Part shown: positions 63,329 through 64,000 of the stretch, one piece after another
Position numbering within the stretch: position 1 is the stretch's first letter
Layout of the letters: each line of letters starts with the position of its first letter
Origin: DATMFV01 sp035555975
GTDB taxonomy: Bacteria; Verrucomicrobiota; Verrucomicrobiia; Chthoniobacterales; Chthoniobacteraceae
DNA length: 64,000 nt
Direction: 5' to 3'
Assembly: GCA_035555975.1 (NCBI GenBank)
Contig: DATMFV010000112.1
Span: 10,974 to 74,973, forward strand
Notes under the pieces: generated by a model
Databases searched by the model: none
What the model was told of the DNA's origin: nothing
What the model saw: the letters and a program-made list of their open reading frames with translations, nothing else
Position numbers and translations under genes: made by a program

Positions 63329-63483
63329 TCATCGTTCGGGGCAAGGGGCCGGTCGATCGCCGGCAACCCTGAACGGAGGCGTCGTCGCCGGGGGAAACCT
63401 TTTTCTCCCGGGGAGACTTGGGGGGGCCTCCCCTCCCCGGAGAAACCGCCTTTTTTTCACCGGGCTCCGCCCCGGCCATTCGC

Positions 63484-64000
63484 ATGAAATACCGTCTTAA
63501 AAGAGTCAGCGAAGTGCTCAAGCGCGAACTGGGCGACCTGATTGGTCGTCACCTGGCGTTTGAGGAACTGGTGACCGTCCAGGAAGTCGACCTGACCCCG
63601 GACCTCAAGCAGGCCCACGTCTTCATCAGCGTGCTCGGCGGCGACGAAGCGACCGGGCAGCAGGTGATCGCGCGGTTGCAGCGTCATCGCAAGGAGTTGC
63701 AGATGTTGATGGCACGGCGGGTGGTGCTCAAATATACCCCGTACCTTTACTTCAAGCTCGACGAGTCGATCGAACGCGGTGCGCGGGTGATCGACATCCT
63801 CCAGTCGCTCGACATCCCGGAGGACGAGCGCGATGAGGAGGAGGCGTTGGAGTCGGAGGAGGAGGAGGACGATGACGTGACCGCCCTGGCCGACGAGGAC
63901 GGCGAAGACGACGAGGATGACGAGGACGACGAGGACGACGAGGACGACGAGGACGACGAGGACGACGAGGACGACGAGGACGACGAGGACGACGAGGACG
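63484..64000 (+). CDS. rbfA: Ribosome-binding factor A with Asp-Asp-Glu repeat tail, 3' end beyond window
   Basis: The first 172 codons of RbfA, which helps 30S maturation. Residues 1-115 show the KH-like fold: KYRLKRVSEVLKRELGDLI, DLTPDLKQAHVFISVLGG and PYLYFKLDESIERGARVIDIL. From about residue 116 it becomes acidic, then from 142 on it is a pure D-D-E repeat encoded by a 9-bp tandem unit (GACGACGAG), with one GAT variant near its start, running to the window edge from 63907. RbfA is normally about 120-135 residues. The end is not seen. ATG 63484 is the family start. Confidence 0.9.
   Translation, partial: MKYRLKRVSEVLKRELGDLIGRHLAFEELVTVQEVDLTPDLKQAHVFISVLGGDEATGQQVIARLQRHRKELQMLMARRVVLKYTPYLYFKLDESIERGARVIDILQSLDIPEDERDEEEALESEEEEDDDVTALADEDGEDDEDDEDDEDDEDDEDDEDDEDDEDDEDDED
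63907..64000 (+). repeat. 9-bp in-frame tandem repeat GACGACGAG in rbfA
   Basis: At least ten tandem copies of GACGACGAG to the window end, all in the rbfA frame and read as Asp-Asp-Glu. One early copy has GAT in place of GAC. Such a minisatellite can change copy number by slippage, in units of three residues; it keeps the frame. Confidence 0.9.

Noticed and set aside
63907..64000. Tandem repeat as a CRISPR-like array
   Set aside because: The unit is 9 bp without spacers and in frame with rbfA; it is a coding minisatellite.

Overview
This 64 kb, GC-rich window reads as chromosomal DNA of a member of the Verrucomicrobiota. The strongest pointer is a five-gene operon (16.5-23.5 kb) matching the Akkermansia Amuc_1102-1101-1100-1099-1098 pilus/secretin locus in order, protein sizes and recognisable motifs. 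A LacI regulator of the planctomycete/verrucomicrobial style, a DUF4159 protein, a PEP-CTERM protein and prepilin-like glycan-cluster genes fit the same phylum. No rRNA genes, CRISPR arrays, phage genes or complete insertion sequences were seen. There is one tRNA (Pro, GGG anticodon).

Layout. 0-6.4 kb: 3' part of sbcC, an esterase, a dolichol-phosphate-mannose-synthase-like glycosyltransferase and a polytopic GT-C-like protein. 6.5-9.4 kb: tRNA-Pro, then the pilus/T2SS ATPase PilB/GspE with a companion MshEN-domain protein. 9.6-16.3 kb: housekeeping genes (fabD, queF, a methyltransferase, two tandem peptidase-MA proteins, holA, UDP-glucuronate decarboxylase); a 293-bp MITE-like element with 19-bp terminal inverted repeats and 9-bp target duplications sits between fabD and queF. 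16.5-23.5 kb: the Amuc_1098-1102-like operon. 23.6-31.2 kb: coaE with a 73-codon in-frame insert, rho, RNase D, a phospholipase D family protein, a thiE/PfkB-kinase pair and an NnrS family protein.

31.2-43.7 kb is an accessory glycan-use region: dipeptide epimerase-like protein, heparinase II/III-like lyase, D-2-hydroxyacid dehydrogenase, a tight four-gene operon (PEP-CTERM protein, pseudopilin, GH29 fucosidase, BNR sialidase-like protein), a LacI regulator and a solute-binding-protein/permease fusion. A repeated motif (CATTTATACAGTT / CAGTTAAATG) at three intergenic positions suggests one LacI regulon. The lyase appears exported, the two glycosidases lack signal peptides and the transporter fusion would link the two compartments.

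43.7-53.9 kb: DUF2278, recJ, an SDR, an amidohydrolase, an IclR regulator, an M81/MlrC peptidase, a GT4 glycosyltransferase, a response regulator and N-acetylglutamate synthase. 54-59.6 kb: DUF4159 protein, polyprenyl diphosphate synthase, and a compact VTC-DUF4956-CotH module. 59.6-64 kb: a structured leader ending in a terminator hairpin, then nusA-infB-rbfA; rbfA carries a long Asp-Asp-Glu repeat tail that runs off the window.

Function names come from motifs and remembered family features, not searches. Start codons were moved inward where signal peptides, family length or gene spacing favoured it.
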